From the NCBI GenBank assembly GCA_024742605.1, contig JANSYC010000017.1, positions 1 through 63,524 on the forward strand: a DNA stretch of 63,524 nucleotides. The letters are read 5' to 3'. Shown one piece after another: positions 37,860 to 47,139 of this stretch. The translations under genes and the position numbers were made by a program. Below the pieces are notes generated by a model that worked only from the letters and a program-made list of their open reading frames with translations, was not told where the DNA came from and made no database searches. Each line of letters starts with the position of its first letter. Within the stretch, counting starts at the first letter, position 1. This DNA comes from Alphaproteobacteria bacterium (GTDB lineage Bacteria; Pseudomonadota; Alphaproteobacteria; Thalassobaculales; Thalassobaculaceae).

Positions 37860-39515
37860 ATGAGCGGATCGGAAGGCGGTCTCGGACGCCGACTTCGAGA
37901 AGCCTGGTATGGCTCACCCCTCCATTCCTGGCGCATTTCCGGACACGCGCCGGACACCCTTGCGGTCCCGGTCGGCGATGCCTGGCCGGGGGATTCCGAT
38001 GCCGGGCGCGGTATTCTGGAGGGGATGTTCCCGGTCAACGGCCAGTCGATCCAGGCCGGCGCCAACCCCTGGACCGCAGACCATCTGCCACCAGCCATCA
38101 CCCTCGGGCTGCACCGTTTCGACTGGCTGCGGGACCTGCGGGACCTGGGCGGGGATGCCGCCCGGCTGCGGGCGCGCGACCTGGTCACCTCCTGGCTTCA
38201 GACTCAGCAGCACTGGAGCCGACACGCCTGGCGGGCCGATATCCTGGGCACCCGTCTGGCAGCCTGGATCGGCACCTATGCGTTCTTCGCCGATTCGGCC
38301 GACGACGCCTTTCGCGCGGCGCTGCTGGGCAGCGTGGCCAAACAGCTGCGGCACCTGCTGCACGCGCTCGGCAGCGGGCCGGAGGGGGCGGGGCGGATCG
38401 AGGCGCTGAAAGGCGGTGTCATCGCGACCGTCGCGCTGGGCGAGCCCCGCGACCGGCTGGACAGCCTGATGAGCCGGTTGGACTCGACAATACGGGTGCA
38501 GATTCTGCCCGATGGCGGCCATGTCTCGCGCGCCCCGCAGCTTCAGGTTCGGGTCCTGGCCGCTCTGGTGGATATTCGGTCGGCCCTGCGCGCCGGCGGC
38601 CTCCCCGACACACCAAATCTGGACGACACGATCCAGCGCATGACAGGGGTACTTCGCATGCTGCGGCACGGCGACGGGGGTCTGGCCCTGTTCAACGGCG
38701 CGATCGAAGACGGGATCTGGGGCACCGACGCGCTGCTGGCGCGCACGGAGAGCAAATCCAAAGCCCTGACCAGTACGCCGCAATTCGGCTTCGAGCGGAT
38801 GGCGGCCGGACGCATGATACTGATCGCGGATTGCGGCGCACCGAGCAGCCATGACCGGTTCGCACATGCCGGAACCCTGGGCTTCGAGCTCTCGGTCGGA
38901 AAGCAACGCCTGATCGTAAATTGCGGCTCGGCCCCGTCGGAGCCGCGCTGGGATGGCGCGTTGCGGGCGTCGGCGGCCCACTCCACCCTGACCATCGACG
39001 ACACGAACTCCTCCGAAATACGGGACGACGGCAGCGTCGGCCGCAGACCGGGCGAGATCCGGACCGAGCGCTGGGACGCGGACGGAGCCGCCTGGCTGGA
39101 AGCCGAGCATGACGGCTATACGGCTGTGTTCGGCCTGTCCCATCGTCGCAGGATTTACATGGCGCCGGGCGGCGACGACGTGCGCGGCGAGGATCTGCTG
39201 AGTTATTCGGGTGCGCCGGGCGACAAGCCCAGCGTCGCGGTGGCCCGGTTCCATCTGCATCCCCGAATCGCCGCCTCCATCGTGCAGAACGGATCGGCGG
39301 TCCTGATCCGGACGACGACGGGCGCAGGTTGGCGGTTTCGGGCGTCCGGCGGTGATCTCGATCTGACGGACAGCGTCTATTTCGGCCAGGGCGGGCAGAT
39401 GCAGCGCACCAAGCAGATCACCCTGACCATCTCCCTTTCCGAGATCCGCGAGGCCGGGTCGGTCTCGGCCAAATGGGCATTGCGGCGCGAGGACAAACGC
39501 GGCGGTTCCGCGTGA
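37860..39515 (+). CDS. Heparinase II/III family protein
   Basis: The 551-residue protein has an alpha/alpha toroid-like N-terminal half (HRFDWLRDLRDLGGDAA, RWVWRADILGTRLAAW-like text) and a beta-sandwich C-terminal half with GFERMAAGRMILIADCGAP and HSTLTIDDTNSSEI, the usual heparinase II/III layout. In alphaproteobacteria it is commonly encoded next to rpe or purH, and its true substrate there is unknown. It has no signal peptide, so heparin lysis is unlikely. A cell-wall or polysaccharide role is possible. Confidence 0.88.
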   Translation: MSGSEGGLGRRLREAWYGSPLHSWRISGHAPDTLAVPVGDAWPGDSDAGRGILEGMFPVNGQSIQAGANPWTADHLPPAITLGLHRFDWLRDLRDLGGDAARLRARDLVTSWLQTQQHWSRHAWRADILGTRLAAWIGTYAFFADSADDAFRAALLGSVAKQLRHLLHALGSGPEGAGRIEALKGGVIATVALGEPRDRLDSLMSRLDSTIRVQILPDGGHVSRAPQLQVRVLAALVDIRSALRAGGLPDTPNLDDTIQRMTGVLRMLRHGDGGLALFNGAIEDGIWGTDALLARTESKSKALTSTPQFGFERMAAGRMILIADCGAPSSHDRFAHAGTLGFELSVGKQRLIVNCGSAPSEPRWDGALRASAAHSTLTIDDTNSSEIRDDGSVGRRPGEIRTERWDADGAAWLEAEHDGYTAVFGLSHRRRIYMAPGGDDVRGEDLLSYSGAPGDKPSVAVARFHLHPRIAASIVQNGSAVLIRTTTGAGWRFRASGGDLDLTDSVYFGQGGQMQRTKQITLTISLSEIREAGSVSAKWALRREDKRGGSA

Positions 39516-39543
39516 CCCGCTCGATCCGCCACAAGCCGCGTCC

Positions 39544-40593
39544 ATGACGGCGTTCTCCCAAATTCCGCTGGCGGTGCTCACGGTGGTGGCGGCCGCGTTC
39601 CTGGTCGGGCTGGCGGCGACGCGGCTGGCGATTCCGGTGCTGACACGACGGGTTCTGGACGTTCCAAACGACCGCTCAAGTCACACAACCCCAACTCCAC
39701 GCGGCGGTGGGTTGGGCGTCATGGCCGGGGTCCTGGTCGGATGGGCGGGCGGGATCCTGCTGTATCCAGAGACCTCGCAGGCGACCGCAGTCGCTCTCTT
39801 GGCGGCACTCCTCCTGATGATTGTCTCGTTTCTTGACGATCTGAAACCGCGCCCGGCCTCAATGCGTCTCCTCGCGCAGATTGCCGCCGTGGCGATCGGG
39901 CTCTACGCGCTGGGGCACGGGGCCTTTCGAGACCTGCTGCCTGGCCCGGTCGATCTCGCGCTGACCGGGTTCCTGTGGCTTTGGTTTCTGAATCTGTTCA
40001 ATTTCATGGACGGAATCGACGGACTCGCCGGAGGAGAAGGAGTCTCGGTGGGATTTGGCCTCGGACTGGCCGCCGTGCTCGGCTTTGCCCCCGCCGACAT
40101 CCTGCCGCTCAGCTGGAGCATCGCGGTGGCCGCTTTGGGGTTTCTGATCTGGAACTGGCACCCGGCAAAGATCTTCATGGGCGATGTGGGCAGCGTCCCG
40201 CTCGGCTATCTCTTGGGATTTCTGCTGATCCGCGTCGCGACAGCCGAGACCGAGATCACGGCGCCCCATGCGGGTCTGGCAATTGCGCTGATTCTGCCGC
40301 TCTATTTCGTGATGGATGCCTCAATCACCCTGATCCGGCGCCTGCTGCGCGGCGAGAAACCGACCGAGGCGCATCGGGAGCATGTGTACCAACGTGCCGT
40401 GATCGCGGGACAGAGTCACGGGGCGGTCACGGCAAGAATCCTGATTCTCAATGCTCTTCTGGTGATGCTGGCGGTGCTGGCCGCGCCACTCCTGCCGGTT
40501 CCGGCGCTTGCCGTGGCCGTGATCCTCGTTCTGGTCGGGTTCAGGATCCTGCTGGCACCGGAACGGGTCAAGGATCCGGAGAGCCCGTCATGA
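39544..40593 (+). CDS. WecA/WbpL-type glycosyl-1-phosphate transferase (MraY superfamily)
   Basis: The 349-residue membrane enzyme has about ten helices and the family motifs DRSSHTTPTPRGGGLGV, SFLDDLKPR, NFMDGIDGLAGGEG and NWHPAKIFMGDVGSVPLG. It transfers a sugar 1-phosphate to undecaprenyl phosphate to start O-antigen or another polysaccharide. The stop overlaps the following epimerase gene as ATGA, pointing to a joint pathway. Confidence 0.92.
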   Translation: MTAFSQIPLAVLTVVAAAFLVGLAATRLAIPVLTRRVLDVPNDRSSHTTPTPRGGGLGVMAGVLVGWAGGILLYPETSQATAVALLAALLLMIVSFLDDLKPRPASMRLLAQIAAVAIGLYALGHGAFRDLLPGPVDLALTGFLWLWFLNLFNFMDGIDGLAGGEGVSVGFGLGLAAVLGFAPADILPLSWSIAVAALGFLIWNWHPAKIFMGDVGSVPLGYLLGFLLIRVATAETEITAPHAGLAIALILPLYFVMDASITLIRRLLRGEKPTEAHREHVYQRAVIAGQSHGAVTARILILNALLVMLAVLAAPLLPVPALAVAVILVLVGFRILLAPERVKDPESPS

Positions 40594-42503
40594 AAAGCCG
40601 CGCGCTCCGCCGCTCCGCCCTGATCTATCTCCACGATCTGGTACTTTGCGCGGCTTCGTTCCTGATATCGCTCTATCTGCGGCTGGGGGATCTGCTGTTC
40701 GATTGGCCCGCACAGGTGGTCGAACTCGGGCTGACCGTATTCACCGCCACCGCCGCCGCGGTGCTGCTGGTGGTCCGGCTCGACACCTCGGTCTGGCGCT
40801 ACACGTCGATCGGCGATCTGATCCGCATCCTGCGGGTGGTCGCGATCATCGTCGCCGCGTTCCTTGCCATCCAGTTTGTGTTCACCCGCCTGGACGATTT
40901 CCCGCGCTCGTTCCTGTTCTACGAAGTCGTGGTGCTGACGGTGATGCTGGCTCTGCCGCGCGTGGCCTACCGGTTTATCAAGGACGGCACGCTGTCGGCC
41001 CTGTTCGAGCGGAGCAAGGATCGGGTTCCGGTTCTGCTCGTCGGTGCCGGCGACGGCAGCGACATGTTCATCCGCGAGATGGAGCGGGACCGCGACGCGC
41101 CCTATCGCATCGTCGGCATTCTGGACGATCGGGACTCCCGCACCGGACGCCGCATTCGGGGCGTGTCCGTTTTGGGGGGGCTCGATGATCTCCCGCGCAT
41201 TGTCGACCGGCTGGCCGGCGCCGGGCTGAAGCCCCAGCGGATCGTCATCACCCGCGCGCAGATCGACGGGGCGGTCGTGGCCGATCTGTTCGAAGCCGGC
41301 GAGGCGCTCGGCATTCCGGTCAGCCGGATGCCTCGGGTGTCCGCCCTGCAGGCCGCCAATGCCGAGCCGGTGCAATTGCGGCCGATCGCGGTCGAGGATG
41401 TGCTGGGCCGCCCCCAGGCCACACTGAACCGGCCGTCCATGGCGCGGCTGATCCATGGGCGCCGGGTTCTGATCACCGGGGCGGGCGGTACCATCGGCTC
41501 AGAGCTGACCCGACAGATCGCCGGGCTGGGCCCGTCCCGGCTCGCCCTGGTCGAACAGTCCGAATACGCGCTCTACCAGATCGATCTCGAAATCCGGGAG
41601 CGGTATCCGGAGCTCGACCGGGCCGCCCTGATCGGCGACGTCCGGGACCGGGCACGGGTCGCGGAGTTCATGGCCGAGGAGCAACCGGACCTGGTGTTCC
41701 ACGCCGCCGCCCTGAAACATGTGCCCTTGATGGAGGCCAATCCGGTCGACGCGGTGCTGACAAATGCCATCGGCTCCCGGATCGTGGCGGACGCCGCGCA
41801 GGCGGTCGGTGCGTCGGCGGTGGTGCTGATCTCGACCGACAAGGCGGTGAATCCGACCAATGTTATGGGCGCGACCAAACGTCTGGCGGAGGCCTATTGC
41901 CAGGCCTTGGATCTGCAGGGCAGCGGCGCCAATTCCGCCGCCTGGTTCGTGACCACACGATTCGGCAACGTCCTGGGCTCGACCGGCTCGGTGGTGCCGC
42001 TGTTCCAGCGGCAGCTGGCCCGCGGCGGGCCGCTGACCGTGACGCATCCGGACATGACCCGGTATTTCATGACGGTCCGGGAGGCGGTGGAACTGGTGCT
42101 GCAGGCGGCGGCGCTGGAGACCGGCGCACTGGAGGGATCCGAGGCGACCGCCCGCGGCGGCATCACGGTCCTGGACATGGGCGAGCCGGTGAAGATCGTC
42201 GATCTCGCGCGTCAGATGATCCGGCTTGCCGGACTGGAACCGGACACCGATATCCGGATCGAGTTCACCGGGCTGCGGCCGGGCGAGAAGCTCTACGAGG
42301 AGCTGTTTCACGACTCCGAGGCCCTGACCCCGACGGCGATCCCAGCCATCCGGCATGCCCAGCCGCGCACCCAGGATATCGCCGCCCTGATCGATGGGCT
42401 CGACCGGCTGGAGGCAGCCGCCCGCGCCCGCGACGCGGCGGCGACCGTCCGGATATTGAGCGAACTGGTACCGGAATACGACCCGACCTCCAACGGCGGG
42501 TGA
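40590..42503 (+). CDS. FlaA1/CapD/WbpM-type nucleotide-sugar epimerase/dehydratase
   Basis: The 637-residue protein has four N-terminal membrane helices, a linker with a Rossmann-like PVLLVGAGDGSDMFIREM domain, and a C-terminal NAD-binding dehydratase domain with GAGGTIGSELTRQI (about residue 296), HAAALKHVPLMEANP, STDKAVNPTNVMGATK and TRFGNVLGS. Relatives convert UDP-GlcNAc into 4-keto-6-deoxy sugars such as UDP-QuiNAc or FucNAc precursors. Coupling to the WbpL-type transferase fits a pathway that makes and loads the first sugar of a surface polysaccharide. Confidence 0.92.
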   Translation: MKSRALRRSALIYLHDLVLCAASFLISLYLRLGDLLFDWPAQVVELGLTVFTATAAAVLLVVRLDTSVWRYTSIGDLIRILRVVAIIVAAFLAIQFVFTRLDDFPRSFLFYEVVVLTVMLALPRVAYRFIKDGTLSALFERSKDRVPVLLVGAGDGSDMFIREMERDRDAPYRIVGILDDRDSRTGRRIRGVSVLGGLDDLPRIVDRLAGAGLKPQRIVITRAQIDGAVVADLFEAGEALGIPVSRMPRVSALQAANAEPVQLRPIAVEDVLGRPQATLNRPSMARLIHGRRVLITGAGGTIGSELTRQIAGLGPSRLALVEQSEYALYQIDLEIRERYPELDRAALIGDVRDRARVAEFMAEEQPDLVFHAAALKHVPLMEANPVDAVLTNAIGSRIVADAAQAVGASAVVLISTDKAVNPTNVMGATKRLAEAYCQALDLQGSGANSAAWFVTTRFGNVLGSTGSVVPLFQRQLARGGPLTVTHPDMTRYFMTVREAVELVLQAAALETGALEGSEATARGGITVLDMGEPVKIVDLARQMIRLAGLEPDTDIRIEFTGLRPGEKLYEELFHDSEALTPTAIPAIRHAQPRTQDIAALIDGLDRLEAAARARDAAATVRILSELVPEYDPTSNGG

Positions 42504-42536
42504 GAGCTCTCTCGCCCGCCGCCCGATCACAGAAGA

Positions 42537-44252
42537 TCATTTCGGCAACCGATTGCAGGCGCTCACGACGGCCTTGACCGGCGCCATGGTGATGTCGGTG
42601 TCGATGCCGACGCCGAACACGCTCTCGCCGTGCTCATCCGGAGCGGTCAGTTCAATGTACGCGGCGGCTTCGGCATCGGAACCCATGGAGCGTGTGTGCT
42701 CCGAATAGTCCTTCAGCCGGAACGCCAGACCGAACGCATCGCGCATCGCGTTCGAGAACGCATTCACCGGACCGTTGCCCTGCGCCTTCAGGGTGTGAAC
42801 CTCGCCCTTGCGCTTCACCTGGGCCACGATCTCGACCACCTTGTTCGAGCCCGGCACCCGGTCGGCCTTGAACTCGATCAGATCGAACTCGCCCTCCGGC
42901 TGGGTCACGTATTCGGTTTCAAACGCGTTCCAGATCTCGGCCGAGTTTATCTCCTTGCTGGAGGCGTCCGTGATCCGTTGAATCACCTGGCTGAACTGGG
43001 CCTGCCACTGCTTCGGCAGCCGGATCTGGTGATCTGTGTCGAGGATATAGGCGATGCCGCCCTTCCCGGATTGGGAATTCACCCGGATGATGGCCTCGTA
43101 GTTCCGACCGATATCCGCCGGGTCGATCGGCAGATAGGGCACCTCCCACATGCCCTTGTTGCTCTCCTTGATCGCCTTCATGCCCTTGTTGATGGCGTCC
43201 TGATGCGAGCCCGAGAAGGCCGTGTGCACCAGTTCGCCCGCATAGGGATGGCGCGGGTGGATCGGCAGCTGGTTGCAGTATTCCGCCGTCTCCATCAGTC
43301 CGTTGATGTCGGAGAAGTCCAGGGCCGGATCAACACCCTGGGTCATCAGATTCAGGCCGAGGGTCACGATGTCCACATTGCCGGTCCGCTCGCCATTGCC
43401 GAACAGGGTGCCCTCGATCCGGTCCGCACCCGCCATCAGCGACATCTCGGCCGCGGCGACCCCGGTGCCCCGGTCGTTATGCGGGTGGATCGACAGGATC
43501 ATCCGGTCGCGCCGGGTGAAGTGCCGGTGCATCCATTCGATCTGGTCGGCGAAGACGTTCGGCGTCGACATCTCGACGGTCGACGGCAGGTTGATGATGA
43601 TCTTGGTGTCGATCGCCGGCATCCAGACATCCATCACCGCCTCGCAGACCTCCAGCGCGTAGTCCAGCTCGGTTCCGGTGAAGCTCTCCGGAGAGTACTG
43701 CAGCTGAACATTGCTGCCCTTCAGCATGCCCAGCCGGTCCTTGACCATGTTCGCCCCATCGACGGCGATCTGCTTCACCCCCGCCTGGTCCTCCTGGAAC
43801 ACCACCCGGCGCTGCAGTTCCGAGGTCGAGTTGTACAGATGGATAATCACGTTCTTGGCGCCGGCGACACTCTCGAAGGTGCGCTGGATCAAATGCTCCC
43901 GGCATTGGGTCAGCACCTGGATGGTGACGTCGTCGGGGATGTGGCCGCCCTCGATCAGCTCGCGGACGAAGTTGAAATCGGTGTCGGAGGCCGAGGGGAA
44001 GCCGACCTCGATCTCCTTGAAGCCCATGCCGATCAGCGTGCGGAACATGCGCATCTTGCGCGGGCCGTCCATCGGGTCGACCAGGGCCTGATTGCCATCG
44101 CGCAGATCCACCGAACACCAGATCGGCGCTTTGTCGATCACGGTGTTCGGCCAGGTCCGGTCTGTCAGACCGACCGTCGGATAGGTCGCGTATTTTCGGG
44201 CCGACCGGGCGCTGGCGCGGGCGGATTGATTGGCGGCGGTCATTGCGGGCAT
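42537..44252 (-). CDS. leuA: 2-isopropylmalate synthase
   Basis: The 571-residue enzyme condenses acetyl-CoA with 2-oxoisovalerate, the first step of leucine synthesis. It has SVDLRDGNQALVDPM near residue 47, IGMGFKEIEVGFPSAS, SIHPHNDRGTGVAAAE and LFGNGERTGNVD metal and substrate motifs, and the C-terminal leucine-binding regulatory domain. The length fits the longer LeuA form. ATG at 44252 has GAGGA eight bases upstream. Leader elements upstream suggest leucine-dependent attenuation. Confidence 0.95.
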   Translation of the reverse strand: MPAMTAANQSARASARSARKYATYPTVGLTDRTWPNTVIDKAPIWCSVDLRDGNQALVDPMDGPRKMRMFRTLIGMGFKEIEVGFPSASDTDFNFVRELIEGGHIPDDVTIQVLTQCREHLIQRTFESVAGAKNVIIHLYNSTSELQRRVVFQEDQAGVKQIAVDGANMVKDRLGMLKGSNVQLQYSPESFTGTELDYALEVCEAVMDVWMPAIDTKIIINLPSTVEMSTPNVFADQIEWMHRHFTRRDRMILSIHPHNDRGTGVAAAEMSLMAGADRIEGTLFGNGERTGNVDIVTLGLNLMTQGVDPALDFSDINGLMETAEYCNQLPIHPRHPYAGELVHTAFSGSHQDAINKGMKAIKESNKGMWEVPYLPIDPADIGRNYEAIIRVNSQSGKGGIAYILDTDHQIRLPKQWQAQFSQVIQRITDASSKEINSAEIWNAFETEYVTQPEGEFDLIEFKADRVPGSNKVVEIVAQVKRKGEVHTLKAQGNGPVNAFSNAMRDAFGLAFRLKDYSEHTRSMGSDAEAAAYIELTAPDEHGESVFGVGIDTDITMAPVKAVVSACNRLPK

Positions 44253-44455
44253 CTGTCGTTTCCTCGTTCACAGGCACCGTGGCGGTTGGCTCTTCGGTGC
44301 ATCAGTCGTCTTTTACGAAATGGCGTGGCGGTATTCGCACTGGCGCGCGACGACACAATCGACCGCCCTGCGCATGGCACGGGCCGCATCAATGTCATCG
44401 ATTTTCGAGATGTCTCTGGTGTGGCCGAACATGGCGGCGTGTGACCCTGGTACCC

Positions 44456-44508
44456 AAAAAAAACGCGCGGCGAACGCAAACGTCCCGGTCTCTCAGCGGA
44501 GAGCCGGG
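44456..44508 (-). promoter_or_regulatory. Putative leuA attenuator: hairpin plus T8 run
   Basis: On the minus strand CCCGG-CTCTC pairs with GAGAG-A-CCGGG (44508-44484, one bulged A, four-base loop). The leader peptide stop codon lies in this hairpin. A GC-rich stretch follows (44483-44464), then eight T residues (44463-44456), as expected for a terminator arm. The GC stretch can form only a weak stem by eye, so the terminator hairpin itself is not proven. With the adjacent Leu-containing leader peptide this resembles a leucine attenuator. Confidence 0.5.
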
Positions 44509-44549
44509 CCAGTAAGTCGGAGCGCAAGCGTTTCGATCGGGTATGTCAT
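44493..44549 (-). CDS. leuA leader peptide (18 residues)
   Basis: The short frame reads MTYPIETLALRLTGPALR and stops at 44493. Four of its 18 codons are Leu, all CTT or CTC rather than the CTG that dominates nearby genes, so ribosome stalling at low Leu-tRNA is plausible. GGAG lies a few bases upstream of the ATG. It ends inside the hairpin at 44484-44508, about 240 bp before leuA, the layout expected of a transcription attenuator. Confidence 0.6.
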   Translation of the reverse strand: MTYPIETLALRLTGPALR

Positions 44550-44559
44550 AACGCTCCGA

Positions 44560-44588
44560 GTTAAACCGCGAAGCCCCGGCGCCGTCAA
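44560..44588 (-). promoter_or_regulatory. Predicted promoter of the leuA leader
   Basis: On the minus strand TTGACG (44588-44583) and TTTAAC (44565-44560) lie 17 bases apart. Transcription would start near 44553, which nearly coincides with the leader peptide start codon, so that peptide would be translated as a leaderless or near-leaderless message. An alternative promoter further upstream is possible. Confidence 0.45.
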
Positions 44589-44691
44589 CCGCGAAGTCGT
44601 CACGAGGCCCAACGTCCTGCCCCGCTTGTGTCCTGCGGTTGGGATTGTGCATGCTTCGCCCTCAACAATTAGAACGGATCGGGAGGCAGGT

Positions 44692-45441
44692 ATGGCGCGG
44701 TTGCAGGACAAGGTGGTGGTGATCACGGGCGGAGCGTCCGGGATCGGCAAGGCATCGGTCGCGCTGTTCGCGAAGGAAGGGGCGAAGGTCGTCTTCGGCG
44801 ACGTGAAAGCCGCCGACGGCAGAGCCTTCGAGGCCGAGATGACCGGTACCGGACATGCCGTCCGGTTCGTCGAGACCGACGTCTCGAAGGAAGCGGATGT
44901 GAAACGGCTGATCGACACCGCCGTCGAGGCCTTCGGGCGTCTGGATGTGCTCTACAACAATGCCGGCGGGGCCACCGGCAAGGACGGAAAGGTCACGGAT
45001 ATGCCGCTGGACGAATTCTGGCGCACCATCTCGGTCGATCTGTTCGGCACCTTCCTGGGCTGCCGATTCGCGATTCCGCATATGGAGAAGACCGGCGGCG
45101 GCTCGATCATCAACACCACCTCGATCCGCGCCCTGACCGGGACCGCCGGAGCCGATGCCTATTCCTCGGCCAAGGGCGGCATCATCGCCCTGACCCAGGC
45201 CTTGGCCATGCAATGGCACACATCCGGGATTCGGGTGAACGCGATCGGCCCGGGCATGGTGCTGACCGAACGGGTGAAATCGATCCTGGATCCGGAGACC
45301 AATCCGATCGCCAAGAAATCCCTGATGGGACCGATGGAGCCGGACGACATCGCCTATCTGGCGCTGTATCTGGCGAGCGACGAGAGCAAACGGATCACCG
45401 GTGCGATCTATCCGGCGGAAAGCGGCGCGAGCGCGCACTGA
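44692..45441 (+). CDS. Short-chain dehydrogenase/reductase (SDR)
   Basis: The 249-residue classical SDR has the cofactor motif TGGASGIG near residue 12, NNAGG, catalytic Ser in NTTSIRAL, and YSSAKGG (Tyr/Lys) near 150. A FabG-like fold with unknown substrate. The N-terminal VVFGDVKAADG suggests a preference for NAD(H), because an acidic residue ends the second strand. ATG at 44692 is supported by GGGAGG. A cupin gene follows by 80 bp, so the pair may act in one pathway. Confidence 0.9.
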   Translation: MARLQDKVVVITGGASGIGKASVALFAKEGAKVVFGDVKAADGRAFEAEMTGTGHAVRFVETDVSKEADVKRLIDTAVEAFGRLDVLYNNAGGATGKDGKVTDMPLDEFWRTISVDLFGTFLGCRFAIPHMEKTGGGSIINTTSIRALTGTAGADAYSSAKGGIIALTQALAMQWHTSGIRVNAIGPGMVLTERVKSILDPETNPIAKKSLMGPMEPDDIAYLALYLASDESKRITGAIYPAESGASAH

Positions 45442-45521
45442 ACGGTTCCATCTCACAACGCCCTCGACCCGGATCGGTCGATCGGCGACCATCGGCTATC
45501 GAACCCAGCTGGAGCACGCGC

Positions 45522-46472
45522 ATGTCCTCCCTCGCCGAAGCCCCTCCCGCACCTGCCCTCGACGGGGATGCCCCGATCGTCGCCGAGACCACCGCCCAGG
45601 CGCGGGCACGGTTCTTCAATTCCGGTAATGCCTTCAATCTGAAAATGCCCAAGGTCCCTCGGGCCCGGTTCGATGCGGCCCGGGATGCGGCGACGGCGGA
45701 ACAAGCGGCGACCGGCCTGTATCCGATGGACCAGTCCGCCGCGATCGGCTGCCCGTTCCCCGCCACCACCCCCTTGGTCCTGGCCCGCTATCTGCGGATC
45801 GCGGCGGGCGACAGTCTCGCGACCCGGTTCACCGCAAGCGGCGAGGTGCTCTACGTGATCTCCGGCGCCGGTCGGACCCAGATCTCGGGGGAGACGATGG
45901 CCTGGGGGCCCGGCGACGTGATGGTCCTGCCGGGCGGGCAGAACCCGGTCCACAAAGCTGCTGAGGACAGCCCCGCCGTCCTGTGGTGCGTCACCAATGA
46001 GCCGGCACTGGCGTTCGAGCATCTGGCGCCGCCCGCGCCCGGAGATGCCGCCGTCGATCCGGTGCACTACACTGCCGCCGAGATCGAGCGGCAGGTCGAT
46101 GTGCTGACCTCCCTGCCGGAGGCCGAGGGCCAGGCCGGGGTCGCGCTGATCTTCTCCTCCGAGCGGACCGCCGACAGCCGCAACGCCATGCCCTCGCTGA
46201 CCCTGGCGATGAACACGCTGGAGCCGGGAACCCGTCAGCGCGCCCATGTGCACAATGCCGCCGCCATCACTTTGGCGATCGAGGGCGACGGCTGCTTCTC
46301 AATGATTGACGGGGAGCGGATCACCTGGTCTCAATACGCCACCATGATCACGCCGCCGGCCGAGGTGCACAGTCACCACAATGCCGGTCCGGCACCCGCG
46401 CGCTTTCTGATCGTGCAGGACGGGGGCTGGCACTATCACGCCCGCACCATGGGCTTCGCCTTCCGGGAGTAG
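45522..46472 (+). CDS. Bicupin-domain protein (gentisate dioxygenase-like)
   Basis: The 316-residue protein has two cupin barrels. The first (GEVLYVISGAGRTQISGE, WGPGDVMVLPGG) appears to lack a full His triad. The second carries RAHVHNAAAITLAIEGDG and EVHSHHNAGPAPARFLI, which supply His ligands for a metal. The arrangement resembles gentisate 1,2-dioxygenase and related bicupin oxygenases, but the gentisate-specific residues cannot be confirmed. Substrate unknown. Confidence 0.82.
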   Translation: MSSLAEAPPAPALDGDAPIVAETTAQARARFFNSGNAFNLKMPKVPRARFDAARDAATAEQAATGLYPMDQSAAIGCPFPATTPLVLARYLRIAAGDSLATRFTASGEVLYVISGAGRTQISGETMAWGPGDVMVLPGGQNPVHKAAEDSPAVLWCVTNEPALAFEHLAPPAPGDAAVDPVHYTAAEIERQVDVLTSLPEAEGQAGVALIFSSERTADSRNAMPSLTLAMNTLEPGTRQRAHVHNAAAITLAIEGDGCFSMIDGERITWSQYATMITPPAEVHSHHNAGPAPARFLIVQDGGWHYHARTMGFAFRE

Positions 46473-46475
46473 CCC

Positions 46476-47060
46476 ATGCCCTTGGTGGTGAACGAGACGA
46501 GCCGCCGGGCCGAGCGGGCCGACCGGCTGAATCTGCCGGAGCGGATGGCGCTGGACGGGCTGGTGCTGCGACGGCTGCGGATCGGTGACGAGGACGCGAT
46601 CTTCGAGACCTACGCGGCGGATCCCGACGTGTGCCGCTGGCTCGGCATCAAGCGGCTGCCGAATGTTGAGAACGCCCGCGGCTTCGTCCTCCGCATGCAG
46701 GAGGCCTGGGAGAGCGGCTCGGAATACGCCTACGCGATGGTCGAGACCGACGACCGTCTTTTCGGCGTGATCAGCGTCCGCATCGACATCACGACCGGCA
46801 CCTTCGGCTATGTTCTGGCGCGGAGTCATTGGGGACACGGCCATGCCTCGCGGGCGCTCTCCGCCCTTGCGGATCTGGTGCTCGACCAGCCGGATATCTG
46901 GCGGGTCCAGGCCCATTGCGCGGTCGAGAATCCGGCCTCCGCCCGGGTCATGGAAAAGGCGGGAATGAGTCGGGAAGGCCTGCTGCGCCGATATGTCATC
47001 AACCCCAACGTCGCCCTCACGCCCACGGATGCCTATCTCTATGCCAAGGTCCGCGACTGA
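46476..47060 (+). CDS. GNAT family N-acetyltransferase (RimJ/RimL-like)
   Basis: The 194-residue protein shows the RimJ/RimL layout: LVLRRLRIGDEDAIFETYAADPDV, the acetyl-CoA loop region FGYVLARSHWGHGHASRAL, and NPASARVMEKAGMSREG. It probably acetylates a small molecule or protein N terminus. It starts 4 bp after the cupin stop, so the two are co-transcribed. Confidence 0.88.
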   Translation: MPLVVNETSRRAERADRLNLPERMALDGLVLRRLRIGDEDAIFETYAADPDVCRWLGIKRLPNVENARGFVLRMQEAWESGSEYAYAMVETDDRLFGVISVRIDITTGTFGYVLARSHWGHGHASRALSALADLVLDQPDIWRVQAHCAVENPASARVMEKAGMSREGLLRRYVINPNVALTPTDAYLYAKVRD

Positions 47061-47139
47061 CCCTGCACCCGCTTGCCCAAATGCCGGGCGACTGGTATCC
47101 GACGGACGCCATTCTCGAACCCGGAAAGCTCCCATCCCC

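Larger units (their letters stand above)
44253..44691. other. Intergenic region between leuA and the divergent SDR gene
   Basis: This 439-bp gap holds the predicted leuA promoter, a leader peptide, a hairpin and an eight-T run on the minus strand, all described separately. The stretch from about 44253 to 44455 forms the rest of the leuA leader RNA, where I see no further recognisable structure. The SDR gene has a good ribosome-binding site (GGGAGG) but no clear promoter was assigned. Confidence 0.6.

Noticed and set aside
44230-44691. N-terminal extension of the SDR, and a 141-residue minus-strand frame ending at 44493
   Set aside because: The SDR has a strong GGGAGG before ATG 44692 and the core begins there. 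The minus-strand frame is only real in its last 18 codons, as the leuA leader peptide.
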